NCBI GenBank assembly: GCA_014377495.1
Contig: JACMPN010000621.1
Location: 1-12,261 of the forward strand
Direction: 5' to 3'
Length of the DNA: 12,261 nt
From: Candidatus Sericytochromatia bacterium
Lineage (GTDB): Bacteria; Cyanobacteriota; Sericytochromatia; JACMPN01
Within the stretch, counting starts at the first letter, position 1. Each line of letters opens with the position of its first letter. A program made the translations under genes and the position numbers. Under the pieces are notes generated by a model, which worked only from the letters and a program-made list of their open reading frames with translations, searched no databases and had not been told where the DNA came from. Below are positions 1 through 7,024 of this stretch, piece after piece.

Positions 1-73
1 TCGCCGATGGTCCGGTGTGCCGGGGTGGCCCCGACGGCCCCTAAGCGCAGGCGCCCCACCCGGCGGGACACCC

Positions 74-107
74 AAACAAACAAAGGACCGGGCCCGCAGG
101 CCCGGTC
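74..107 (-). terminator. Intrinsic terminator of leuS
   Basis: A perfect 9-bp stem (86-94 with 99-107, GACCGGGCC/GGCCCGGTC, 4-nt loop) lies about 20 nt past the leuS stop codon. Read on the minus strand it is followed by CTTTGTTTGTTT, a T-rich tract as expected for a Rho-independent terminator. The tract is T-rich only on the minus strand, so it acts on leuS. I see no supportable gene in positions 1-73. Confidence 0.85.
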
Positions 108-127
108 ACCGATCCATTGCAACCCGC

Positions 128-2545
128 CTATTTAACGATCAGGTTGACCAAACGTCCGGGGACGACGATCTGTTTGACGATTTCCTTGCCCTCGATCAGG
201 GTGGCGATCGCCTCCTGCGCTTTGGCCAGGGCCAACACGTCTTCCTGAGGCATGTCGGCAGCGGCCGTGAACTTGCTGCGGATCTTGCCGTTGACCTGGA
301 TGGCCAGCTCGACCTCGCTGTCGATTGTCAGGGCCTCGTCGTAAGTCGGCCACGGAGCATACGCCAACGTCTCGGTGTGACCGAGCAGCGCCCAGAGTTC
401 TTCGGCCACATGGGGAGCAAAAGGGGCCAGCAGGAGGATGAACGTCTCCATCGCCGACTTGGGCAGGATGTCCTGCTTGTAGGCGTCGTTGGTGAAGATC
501 ATCAGCTGACTGATCGCCGTGTTGAAGCGCATGCCGTCGAGGTCCTGGGTGACCTTTTTGACGGTCTTGGCAAGGTGGCGGGCCAAGGCCTCGGGGACTG
601 CCACCTCCTGGATGATCGGGTCGAGGCCCGCATCGGTGACGAACAGGCGCCAAACCCGGGCCAGGAACCGGTGCATGCCCTCGACGCCCTGGTTGTTCCA
701 GGGTTTCGTCGCTTCCAATGGCCCCATGAACATCTCGTAAAGGCGCAGGGTGTCGGCGCCGTATTCCCGGACGATGTCGTCCGGGTTGACGACGTTGCCG
801 CGGGATTTGCTCATTTTCTCGTTGTTCTCACCGAGGATCATCCCTTGGTTGAACAATTTCTGGAACGGCTCTTTTGTGTGCACGTGGCCGAGGTCGTACA
901 GCACCTTGTGCCAAAAGCGGGCATACAGCAGGTGCAGGACGGCGTGCTCCGCCCCGCCCACATACAGGTCGACCGGTCCCCAGTATTCTTCGGCTTCCTT
1001 GCTGAAGGCGGCGTCGGTGTTGTGCGGGTCCATGAAGCGCAGGTAGTACCAGCAGGAGCCGGCCCACTGGGGCATCGTGTTCGTCTCCCGGCGGGCCGGC
1101 TGGCCCGTGGCGGGATCGGTCGTATTCACCCAACTGGTGACGTTGGCCAGGGGGGACTCACCGGTGCCGGTCGGCTTGATCTCGTCCGTCTCCGGCAGGG
1201 TCAGGGGCAGCTCGGAGGCGTCGAGCGGCTTGATCGTCCCGTCGGCCAGTTTGATCACGGGGATGGGTTCACCCCAGTACCGTTGGCGGCTGAACAGCCA
1301 GTCCCTCAGCCGGTAGGTCGTCTTCGGCGTGCCGGCATCGTGGGCAGCCAACCAGGCGTTGACCGTGGTTTTCGACTCGGCCAGGCCCTGTCCGTCCAGG
1401 AAACCGGAGTTGACGTGGGGGCCGTCCCCCTCGAAAGCCGCCAAGGTGACGTCGCCGCCCTGCAGCACCTCGCAGATGGGCAGATTGAAAGTCTTGGCGA
1501 ACTCCCAGTCCCGCTGGTCATGGCCCGGCACCGCCATGATGGGGCCCGTCCCGTACTGGGATAAGACGTAATCGGCGATCCAGATCGGCACGGCCTCGCC
1601 GTTGACCGGGTTGACGGCACAGGCGCCCGTGAAGACGCCCGTCTTCGACTTGGCCAGATCCGTCCGCTCCAGGTCCGACTTGTGGGAGGCCTTGACCTGA
1701 TAGGCCGTGACCGCAGCCGCCTGCTCAGGCGTCGTGATGGCGGGGATCAGGGGATGTTCCGGGGCCAGCACGCAGTAGGTGGCGCCGAACAGGGTGTCCG
1801 GCCGGGTCGTGAAGACGGTGAAGCGCTGTTCGGACCCCTGGACGGCGAAATGGACCTCGGCGCCTTCGGACTTGCCGATCCAGTTCCGCTGCATCTCCTT
1901 GATGCTCTCGGGCCAGTCCAGGCCGTCGAGGTCATCGAGCAGGCGCTCGGCGTAGGCCGTGATCTTCAGCATCCACTGGCGCATCGGCTTACGGATGACC
2001 GGGTGGCCGCCACGCTCGCTCAGACCGTTGATGACTTCCTCGTTGGCCAGCGTCGTACCCAGGGCCTGGCACCAGTTGACGGCCACCTCGGCCTCGTAGG
2101 CCAGGCCTTTGTTGTAGAGCTGCAAAAAGATCCACTGGGTCCATTTGTAGTAGCCGGCGTCGGTGGTGCTCACCTCCCGGTCCCAGTCGTATGAAAAACC
2201 CAACGACTGGATCTGGCGCCGGAAGGTGTCGATGTTCGTCTTCGTGATGATCGCCGGGTGCTCGCCCGTATCGAGGGCGTGCTGTTCGGCGGGCAGGCCG
2301 AAAGCGTCCCAGCCCATCGGGTGCAGGACGTTGAAGCCGGCCATACGCTTGTAGCGGGCGAGGATGTCCGTGGCCGTGTAGCCTTCCGGGTGGCCGACGT
2401 GCAGGCCCGAGCCGGACGGGTAGGGGAACATATCAAGGATGTAGTACTTCGGCTTGCCGGGCTGGATCTCCGCTTTAAACGTCTTGTTTTCCAGCCAGTG
2501 GCGTTGCCATTTGGGCTCGATCACGCCGGGGGCGTACTTGCTCAT
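128..2545 (-). CDS. leuS: Leucyl-tRNA synthetase
   Basis: Class I aminoacyl-tRNA synthetase that charges tRNA-Leu with leucine in the cytoplasm; essential for translation. The 805-residue product is a full-length, Bacillus-type LeuRS. Visible landmarks are the HIGH motif as HVGH at residues 49-52, the CP1 editing domain at roughly 222-425 with TTRPDTLFGATY (246-257) and GHDQRDWEFA (341-350, including the conserved editing Asp residues), the block YVGGAEHAVLHLLYARF (528-544), KMSKS at 577-581, and an anticodon-binding and C-terminal tRNA-binding region from about 655 to the end. The CxxC pair of the zinc insertion found in many LeuRS is absent and the segment reads SERGGHPVIRKPMRQW, as in Firmicutes-type enzymes. 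The ATG at 2545 fits the family N-terminus (MSKY); upstream there is only a weak AGAGG (2558-2562) about 12 nt away. It ends in a strong terminator and appears monocistronic. Confidence 0.98.
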   Translation of the reverse strand: MSKYAPGVIEPKWQRHWLENKTFKAEIQPGKPKYYILDMFPYPSGSGLHVGHPEGYTATDILARYKRMAGFNVLHPMGWDAFGLPAEQHALDTGEHPAIITKTNIDTFRRQIQSLGFSYDWDREVSTTDAGYYKWTQWIFLQLYNKGLAYEAEVAVNWCQALGTTLANEEVINGLSERGGHPVIRKPMRQWMLKITAYAERLLDDLDGLDWPESIKEMQRNWIGKSEGAEVHFAVQGSEQRFTVFTTRPDTLFGATYCVLAPEHPLIPAITTPEQAAAVTAYQVKASHKSDLERTDLAKSKTGVFTGACAVNPVNGEAVPIWIADYVLSQYGTGPIMAVPGHDQRDWEFAKTFNLPICEVLQGGDVTLAAFEGDGPHVNSGFLDGQGLAESKTTVNAWLAAHDAGTPKTTYRLRDWLFSRQRYWGEPIPVIKLADGTIKPLDASELPLTLPETDEIKPTGTGESPLANVTSWVNTTDPATGQPARRETNTMPQWAGSCWYYLRFMDPHNTDAAFSKEAEEYWGPVDLYVGGAEHAVLHLLYARFWHKVLYDLGHVHTKEPFQKLFNQGMILGENNEKMSKSRGNVVNPDDIVREYGADTLRLYEMFMGPLEATKPWNNQGVEGMHRFLARVWRLFVTDAGLDPIIQEVAVPEALARHLAKTVKKVTQDLDGMRFNTAISQLMIFTNDAYKQDILPKSAMETFILLLAPFAPHVAEELWALLGHTETLAYAPWPTYDEALTIDSEVELAIQVNGKIRSKFTAAADMPQEDVLALAKAQEAIATLIEGKEIVKQIVVPGRLVNLIVK

Positions 2546-2772
2546 CGTGCTTGCGATCCTCTCGTCCGATTATCACCCGTGGTGCGGCGCACCGTCCTCA
2601 CACAACTTACCCCATGCGGTCCGGCGGCGGCAGGGTTCCGCGGCATGCCTGTCCCGGGCCGGGCCGGGGCGGCCGGGCGACGTCCGCCAATGGCCCCATC
2701 CGCTCTGGCAAACTGGCTGGCAATCCGGGTGGCGTGGCGTTTACAATCGGGTGAGCGGGGCAGGAGGGATTC
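2546..2772. promoter_or_regulatory. Divergent leuS / hydrolase intergenic region
   Basis: This 227-bp gap separates the divergent leuS and MBL-fold hydrolase genes, so it should hold both promoters. On the leuS side the minus strand reads GATAAT (complement of 2569-2574), a possible -10 box, but I find no good -35 at 16-18 nt. A short hairpin GGTGC-GGC-GCACC lies at 2581-2593. The middle (2618-2690) is very GC-rich and without recognisable sites. No T-box antiterminator motif (TGGNACCGCG) is visible upstream of leuS. Confidence 0.4.
2718..2747 (+). promoter_or_regulatory. Candidate promoter of the hydrolase
   Basis: TGGCAA (2718-2723), an 18-nt spacer and TACAAT (2742-2747) resemble a housekeeping sigma factor promoter. 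The -10 box matches consensus at 5 of 6 positions but the -35 at only 3 of 6. It would start transcription near 2754 and leave a leader of about 20 nt containing the ribosome binding site AGGAGGG (2762-2768). Moderate to low confidence. Confidence 0.35.
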
Positions 2773-3555
2773 ATGACACCAGTGCAGGCACCAGGACGTT
2801 TGCAGGCTACTTGGATCGGTCATGCCACGGTGCTGATCCAGATCGGGTCCAAGACCGTGATCACCGACCCCAACTTCAACCGCCGGCTGGTCAACCGGCC
2901 CCGGCAGATGCCCCCGGGGATCCCGTTCGAGTCGCTGCCGGCGATCGATGTCGTGCTCCTGTCCCATCTGCATCTCGACCACCTGGACCAGCAGACGATG
3001 CGCCGTTTTTCCGGGCACGAGATGCTGGTCATGCCCAAGGGGGCCGCCGGCTACGTGCGGCGGACCCCGTTCACCCGGCGGATCGAGCTCGACCGCTGGC
3101 AGGTCTGGGCAGAGGACGGTCTGACCGTCACGGCCGTGCCCGTCAAACACTGGGGCGGCCGCTGGCTCATCGACCGGTTCTGGAACCAGGCGTACACGGG
3201 GTACATCATCCAGGCGGACGGGGCGACGGCCTTCTTCCCCGGTGACACGGCCTACGATCCCGACGTCTTCAAGGCCATCGGCTCCCGTTTCAGCATCGAC
3301 GTCGCCTTCATGCCGATCGCCCCCCGCCACCCGCGTCAGTTCATGAAAGGGGTCCACGCCGATCCCGACGAGGCTGTGCAGGCCTTTGAGGACCTCGGTG
3401 CCAAGGTGATGGTCCCGATCCACTACAGCACGTTCCCGCTGGGCACCGAAAAGCCCCACGAGGCGGCCACGTGGCTGTCGGACCTCATCGATCATCGGGA
3501 ACTGCACACCCGGATCCTGATGATGCCCCCGGGGGTCAGCCGGACGTTCGCCTGA
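2773..3555 (+). CDS. MBL-fold metal-dependent hydrolase (NAPE-PLD/Lactamase_B_2-like)
   Basis: A 260-residue metallo-beta-lactamase-fold protein, presumably a cytoplasmic di-zinc hydrolase; no signal peptide or membrane segment is visible. The family entry motif TWIGHATVLIQ is at 13-23. Metal ligands match the fold: HLHLDH at 65-70 (H65, H67, D69, H70), H126 in VKHWGG, D158 in FFPGDTAYDPDVF, and H217 in PIHYSTF. The HW after strand TAVPVK and the GDT.YD motif match the group that contains N-acylphosphatidylethanolamine phospholipase D and RomA-like proteins, so the substrate could be a phospholipid-like phosphodiester, but the sequence does not decide it. The ATG has a strong AGGAGGG at 2762-2768, 4 nt upstream. 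The GrpB-family gene follows on the same strand 64 nt later, so the two may be co-transcribed. Family is certain, substrate unknown. Confidence 0.92.
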   Translation: MTPVQAPGRLQATWIGHATVLIQIGSKTVITDPNFNRRLVNRPRQMPPGIPFESLPAIDVVLLSHLHLDHLDQQTMRRFSGHEMLVMPKGAAGYVRRTPFTRRIELDRWQVWAEDGLTVTAVPVKHWGGRWLIDRFWNQAYTGYIIQADGATAFFPGDTAYDPDVFKAIGSRFSIDVAFMPIAPRHPRQFMKGVHADPDEAVQAFEDLGAKVMVPIHYSTFPLGTEKPHEAATWLSDLIDHRELHTRILMMPPGVSRTFA

Positions 3556-3619
3556 GTTGTCCGACACGCCCATTGATGTCACGCTGCAAGGCAGACGTCG
3601 TCACAGATCGGGGATAACC

Positions 3620-4126
3620 ATGGAAACACACATGAGATTTGTCGAAGAGCACACCGTGCGCTCGGCCGTTGCCGATGCTTTCGCCGATCATGCCGCCGCC
3701 CTGCAGGCGCTGCTGCCGGAGGCGGATGTGCAGCATGTGGGCAGTACTGCCGTGCCCGGCTCCTTCACCAAGGGTGATCTCGACATCGCCGTCCGGGTGA
3801 CGGCCGAGGGGTTCGCAACGGCCGATCGGGTCCTGGCCGAGGCCTTTGAACGAAACACGGGCAGCGATCAGTCGCCGACATTTGCCAGCTTCCTGAACGA
3901 TGACCTGCCCATCCCCCTGGGGATCCAGCTCTGCGTCGTCGGTGGGCCCGAGGACTTCTTTTTGCAGCAGCGGGCTTTCTTCCGGGCCCACCCGGAAGAG
4001 AACGAAAATTACAACACCCTGAAATTGCAGAACTTCGGCAAAACGATGACCGAGTACCGCGAGGCGAAACAGTCGTATTTCGAGGTCCTGATGGCCAGTC
4101 CCGCTTACACGGCATTCCGCCCGTAA
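3620..4126 (+). CDS. GrpB family protein (nucleotidyltransferase-fold)
   Basis: A 168-residue soluble protein of the GrpB/UPF0157 family, related to the nucleotidyltransferase superfamily; its reaction is generally not established. The signature HVGSTAVPG is at residues 39-47, followed by KGDLDIAV (51-58), where the Asp pair resembles the metal-binding DxD of the superfamily. The C-terminal family block is recognisable as YNTLKL (131-136) and YREAKQSYFEVLM (146-158). I chose the ATG at 3620, preceded by GGGGA (3610-3614) at 5-nt spacing. An in-frame TTG at 3557 would add 21 residues that do not resemble the family, and ATG 3632 is a possible later start. It may form a two-gene unit with the upstream hydrolase, although no functional link is known. 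The segment between the two signatures reads PGSFTK rather than the more usual PGLAAKP-like form. Confidence 0.88.
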   Translation: METHMRFVEEHTVRSAVADAFADHAAALQALLPEADVQHVGSTAVPGSFTKGDLDIAVRVTAEGFATADRVLAEAFERNTGSDQSPTFASFLNDDLPIPLGIQLCVVGGPEDFFLQQRAFFRAHPEENENYNTLKLQNFGKTMTEYREAKQSYFEVLMASPAYTAFRP

Positions 4127-4135
4127 ACGATATCG

Positions 4136-4162
4136 CCGCCGCAGGGCGGGCCCTGGCGGCGG
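4136..4162. terminator. Hairpin between convergent genes, possible bidirectional terminator
   Basis: An 11-bp GC-rich stem (4136-4146 with 4151-4162, loop CGGG, one bulged G at 4156) sits 9 nt after the GrpB stop and 18 nt after the PilW-like stop, exactly between two convergent units. The plus strand has no T-run after the stem; the minus strand continues ATATCGTTTA, which is only weakly T-rich. Position and stability suggest transcription termination, but it is not a textbook terminator. Confidence 0.5.
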
Positions 4163-4180
4163 TCGGACCGGCTGCCGGCG

Positions 4181-5182
4181 TCAGTTCGTGAAGGAACTGG
4201 CCAGGGTCTCGCCCGTCATCGTCACGAAGCCTGCCGTGTAGTTTCCCGTGTAGTTGCTCGTCTGGGTGAACCACAGGGTGGCGGGGATCGTGTTGTTGCC
4301 GGTAATCGCCGGGTACGGCGTGGAGATGGGCAGGCGTTGTTTGGTGGTCGTCAACGTCGTACTGCCCGTCCACACGGCCACCGTGCCAAACTCGACCCGG
4401 GTCAGGGTCGCCGTCGTCGGTCCGACGATGTCCAGGTTGTTGATCACCTTGGACGCCCCGTACGAGTTGTAGACGATGAAGTCCACGCTGTTCCGGGTGG
4501 AACTGTTGGCCAGGCGGATCTCACTGGTCAGTTGGGACCGTTGTTTTTCAGCGATGTCATTGTCTGACGCAGCCAGGCCGAGACGCACGCGCACAATGCT
4601 GTCGACCGCCGCTTGGGACATCGCCCCGGCGATCTGGGAGCCGGTTTCGTCAAAGTAAGTGAAAAACGCCAATTGGTTGCCATCCCGGTCCCGGGGAACA
4701 ACCAGATCGTGCACCAATATTTCGTCTTTGCGTTTGTAGTCGAGGGTGCCGTCGGGTCGCATCACGCAGTAGGTGGCCAGCAGGGATCGGTCGGTCGCAC
4801 CCGTCACGGCATAGAGGGACGTATAGGAAAAAGACCCACTCAGCGAACCGTCCGGGTTGAAGACGGGTGACCGCAACACGACCGACCGCACGCCAGTGGT
4901 CTGGGTCGCGAAAAATCCCGTACCGACGATCGACTGGACGGCGTTGGGGATCGCCGCCGTGTTGATGAGTAGACGATCGGCCTTGCGCAACAGTGGCTGG
5001 ATCCGGTCGCCGCCGGCCCGAATAGCTTGGGTGGCGTTCATCTTGGCCTGGTTTTGGCGGGCCATCTGGTTGTTGCGGACGACCATCGCCATGGCCCCGG
5101 CCATGAAGACTCCCATGATCACACAGGCGATCGCCAGTTCAAGAACCGTGAAGCCCGCCGGTTGACGGCGTCGGATGTGCAT
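4181..5182 (-). CDS. PilW/PulJ-like minor prepilin
   Basis: A 333-residue type IV pilin-like protein, third gene of the minor-pilin operon. The N-terminus is a class III signal: basic leader MHIRRRQPAG, cleavage expected after G10, mature F11 as methylation site and E15 as the +5 Glu, then a hydrophobic helix to about residue 35. Prepilin peptidase would process it and the helix would pack into the fibre core. Residues 194-226 (DSIVRVRLGL then QRSQLTSEIRLAN) resemble the last strands of PilW/PulJ pilins. After that comes a roughly 100-residue Thr/Asn/Gly-rich tail that looks like a beta-sandwich add-on. I chose the ATG at 5182 because it gives the short basic leader and has AGAGGTG just upstream, overlapping the stop of the preceding gene; a longer in-frame start at 5233 would bury the signal. 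Class is confident, exact orthology is not. Confidence 0.88.
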   Translation of the reverse strand: MHIRRRQPAGFTVLELAIACVIMGVFMAGAMAMVVRNNQMARQNQAKMNATQAIRAGGDRIQPLLRKADRLLINTAAIPNAVQSIVGTGFFATQTTGVRSVVLRSPVFNPDGSLSGSFSYTSLYAVTGATDRSLLATYCVMRPDGTLDYKRKDEILVHDLVVPRDRDGNQLAFFTYFDETGSQIAGAMSQAAVDSIVRVRLGLAASDNDIAEKQRSQLTSEIRLANSSTRNSVDFIVYNSYGASKVINNLDIVGPTTATLTRVEFGTVAVWTGSTTLTTTKQRLPISTPYPAITGNNTIPATLWFTQTSNYTGNYTAGFVTMTGETLASSFTN

Positions 5183-5190
5183 GATCACCT

Positions 5191-6528
5191 CTAGTTGTTC
5201 TTGTCGAGCATGTTGATCGCCAGGGTCTGCCACTGGGACGGCCGGCTCACGGACGCCATCGTGGTGAAGGCCCGGCCCACGGCATCGTCGTAGTGGACGA
5301 TGGAGTTGCTGCCGTTGAACTGGAAGGTGTTGGCGACGACGGCCCCGAAGAACTCGCCGTTGCCGCCGACGGTGACGGCGTTGTTCGGGGCCTGGATGAC
5401 CCCGAAGAAGTTGCCGTTGCCAGCCATGCTCACCGAGGCGGTCGGATTGGTGGCCCGGACGATCAGGTTGGCCGGCAGTTGGCTGGCGTTGGCGATGCCA
5501 TTGCCCGTCACGCCAATGTTACCGGTGACCCAGATCTCCACAGGACCGCCTGCGGCACAGAGAATTGACGCCTGGCCCGAGATGCTCAGGCTGGACATGA
5601 TGTATTTGCCCGGATTCAGGGTCAGTACCTTGGAGGCATTGCCGCTCAGTGACACCGCACCGAGGTCGGTGACGGCACCTGCTGCCGACGCAATCACACG
5701 GGGCAACCCGGAGGTTGAGGAGGTGGTCGTGATGGTCGGTGCCGCCGATGGATCGGGGATACTTTCGGCGCTGGCTCCGGGGCGGATCGTGTTGCCGGCA
5801 CCGGCGACGCTCAGGCCGGGGTCAATGGTGCCCACGGCGCTGACGTTGCCCTCGTAAAGGCCGCCGCCGACCATCGAGCCGTTGGTGTGGACGCCGCCGT
5901 TGGTGCCATTATTGGCCCCGCCATAGGCGCCGAGGCTGGAGTCGTAAGAATCTGTGCGCAGGGTGCCGCCAGAGCCGTTGGCGTCGACATTGCCCCGGGC
6001 TGTAATCGCCCGGGGAAAGGGGCTGATCGGATTGTCGACACTGGTGCGGCGGACGATGACGATGGCTTCGACCCGCTTCAGAGCGCCGGACACAGTCGCT
6101 TCCGAACGGACGATCCGGTAGTCGCTGGCCACACCGGTGCCGCCGGGCATCGGGATGGCAGTGGGGATGCGGACCGTCAGCACGGGGATGGTCCGCTCAA
6201 AGTTGTTGCGGAAGAAGTTGGCGTTGGCGCTGTCCTGATAAGACCACGTGTTGGCACTGCCCCCTGTCCCCTGGACAAAAAAGGTGGGCAGGTTGGCCAG
6301 CGCACTGTTGGAGCCCGTGGACACGGTGCTGTTCAGGGCCGCCAGGCCGAAATCGAGCCCGGCGTCGGCGATATTGCCTGACTTCATGGCGGTGCCGGAC
6401 TGGATCGAGGCGGATCGGCCCATGAAGCTGGGGATCAGCACCATCCCGGCCGTGAGCATGACCATCATGGTGAGCAGGAGTACCGAGACGATGGCAAACC
6501 CGCGTTGCCGGCGGCGTCTAAACATCAT
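5191..6528 (-). CDS. PilX-like minor prepilin with C-terminal repeat-rich domain
   Basis: A 445-residue protein in the middle of the minor-pilin operon. The N-terminus has a basic leader (MMFRRRRQRG) and a hydrophobic helix from F11 to about 34; the +5 position of the predicted mature protein is Ser15, not Glu, as is common in PilX/GspK-type subunits thought to sit at the fibre tip. NIADAGLDFGLAAL (52-65) matches the PilX helix motif. The middle is Gly/Ser/Asn-rich. The C-terminal part (about 290-415) has rung-like hydrophobic repeats, including GNGNFFGVIQAPN (370-382) and GNGEFFGAVVAN (389-400), typical of PilX-associated surface domains that probably form a beta-helix or sandwich. Its start overlaps the end of the PilV-like gene by 11 nt and AAGGAGG (6534-6540) lies 5 nt upstream, inside that gene, so translation is likely coupled. 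The second ATG (6525) is also possible. Confidence 0.87.
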   Translation of the reverse strand: MMFRRRRQRGFAIVSVLLLTMMVMLTAGMVLIPSFMGRSASIQSGTAMKSGNIADAGLDFGLAALNSTVSTGSNSALANLPTFFVQGTGGSANTWSYQDSANANFFRNNFERTIPVLTVRIPTAIPMPGGTGVASDYRIVRSEATVSGALKRVEAIVIVRRTSVDNPISPFPRAITARGNVDANGSGGTLRTDSYDSSLGAYGGANNGTNGGVHTNGSMVGGGLYEGNVSAVGTIDPGLSVAGAGNTIRPGASAESIPDPSAAPTITTTSSTSGLPRVIASAAGAVTDLGAVSLSGNASKVLTLNPGKYIMSSLSISGQASILCAAGGPVEIWVTGNIGVTGNGIANASQLPANLIVRATNPTASVSMAGNGNFFGVIQAPNNAVTVGGNGEFFGAVVANTFQFNGSNSIVHYDDAVGRAFTTMASVSRPSQWQTLAINMLDKNN

Positions 6529-7024
6529 TGATGCCTCCTTCGGACATGAGGGTCCGCATGGTCACCGACATGGGGCCGTGACCCGGTTCGGTCCAGGTAA
6601 TCGTGACGGTGGCGGCGGCGTAGTTCACAGTCTTCCCCCCGGCGTTGGCCAGCGAAAAAGTGCGCAGATCGATGGTGCCGCTGCCTTCGGGCAATTCCGT
6701 GCGGCGGTCCGGCAGCAGCGCCAGGGGGATCGTTGTCCGGAAGACGGTGTTCCCATTGACGCTGGCCGTCGTGGCAAAGAAGTTGGTGCCGGCGTTGTAG
6801 CTATTGACGGGCACGTTGTCGAGATTGGCATAAGGGACCGAGCGCAGCATCTGGATCTGCCGCTGGGCGGCGCTGTTGGCCGTGGTCACGTGCTGGGACT
6901 GCCCAGAGGTCCGCAGGCTGCTGATGAACATATAGGAGAAGGGGACGACCACGATCACAAAAATCGAAACGGCGATCAGGGTTTCGGCAATGCTGAACCC
7001 GGCTTGCCTGTATCGTCTGCGCAT
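6518..7024 (-). CDS. PilV/GspI-like minor prepilin
   Basis: A 168-residue prepilin-like protein and first gene of the minor-pilin operon. The class III signal is textbook: MRRRYRQAG, cleavage after G9, mature F10, and Glu14 as the +5 residue (FSIAETLIAV), followed by a hydrophobic helix to about residue 35. A short globular domain follows, ending with a VTITWTEPG strand (roughly 142-150) as in PilV/GspI-type pseudopilins. I chose the ATG at 7024, giving a 9-residue leader, with GAGGT about 9 nt upstream. In-frame ATGs at 7039 and 7090 have no better ribosome binding site and lengthen the leader unnecessarily. The stop lies within the start region of the PilX-like gene (11-nt overlap), supporting one transcript. 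Such minor pilins prime fibre assembly with their PilW- and PilX-like partners in the inner membrane. Confidence 0.88.
   Translation of the reverse strand: MRRRYRQAGFSIAETLIAVSIFVIVVVPFSYMFISSLRTSGQSQHVTTANSAAQRQIQMLRSVPYANLDNVPVNSYNAGTNFFATTASVNGNTVFRTTIPLALLPDRRTELPEGSGTIDLRTFSLANAGGKTVNYAAATVTITWTEPGHGPMSVTMRTLMSEGGINDV
6534..6540 (-). promoter_or_regulatory. Ribosome binding site of the PilX-like gene
   Basis: The minus strand reads AAGGAGG, a full anti-16S match, 5 nt before the ATG at 6528 and 8 nt before the ATG at 6525. It lies inside the last codons of the PilV-like gene, so ribosomes finishing that gene can re-initiate here. It fixes the start to one of these two adjacent codons. 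Confidence 0.85.

Noticed and set aside
17..1564. Long plus-strand ORF of 515 codons opposite leuS
   Set aside because: It is antisense to the well-conserved leuS gene; its product is a low-complexity Gly/Arg/Asp/Val-rich translation without any family motif, as expected in GC-rich DNA.
2546..2772. T-box leader for leuS
   Set aside because: The conserved TGGNACCGCG antiterminator sequence is not present on the minus strand and no terminator/antiterminator pair with a T-run is visible.
2542..3582. Minus-strand ORF of 346 codons covering the hydrolase
   Set aside because: It lies antisense to a clearly functional MBL-fold gene with a good ribosome binding site and catalytic motifs; no motif is seen in the antisense product.
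3557..3619. Earlier TTG start for the GrpB-family gene
   Set aside because: It would place the start 1 nt after the hydrolase stop and add 21 basic residues without family similarity; ATG 3620 has a GGGGA ribosome binding site and fits the family N-terminus.
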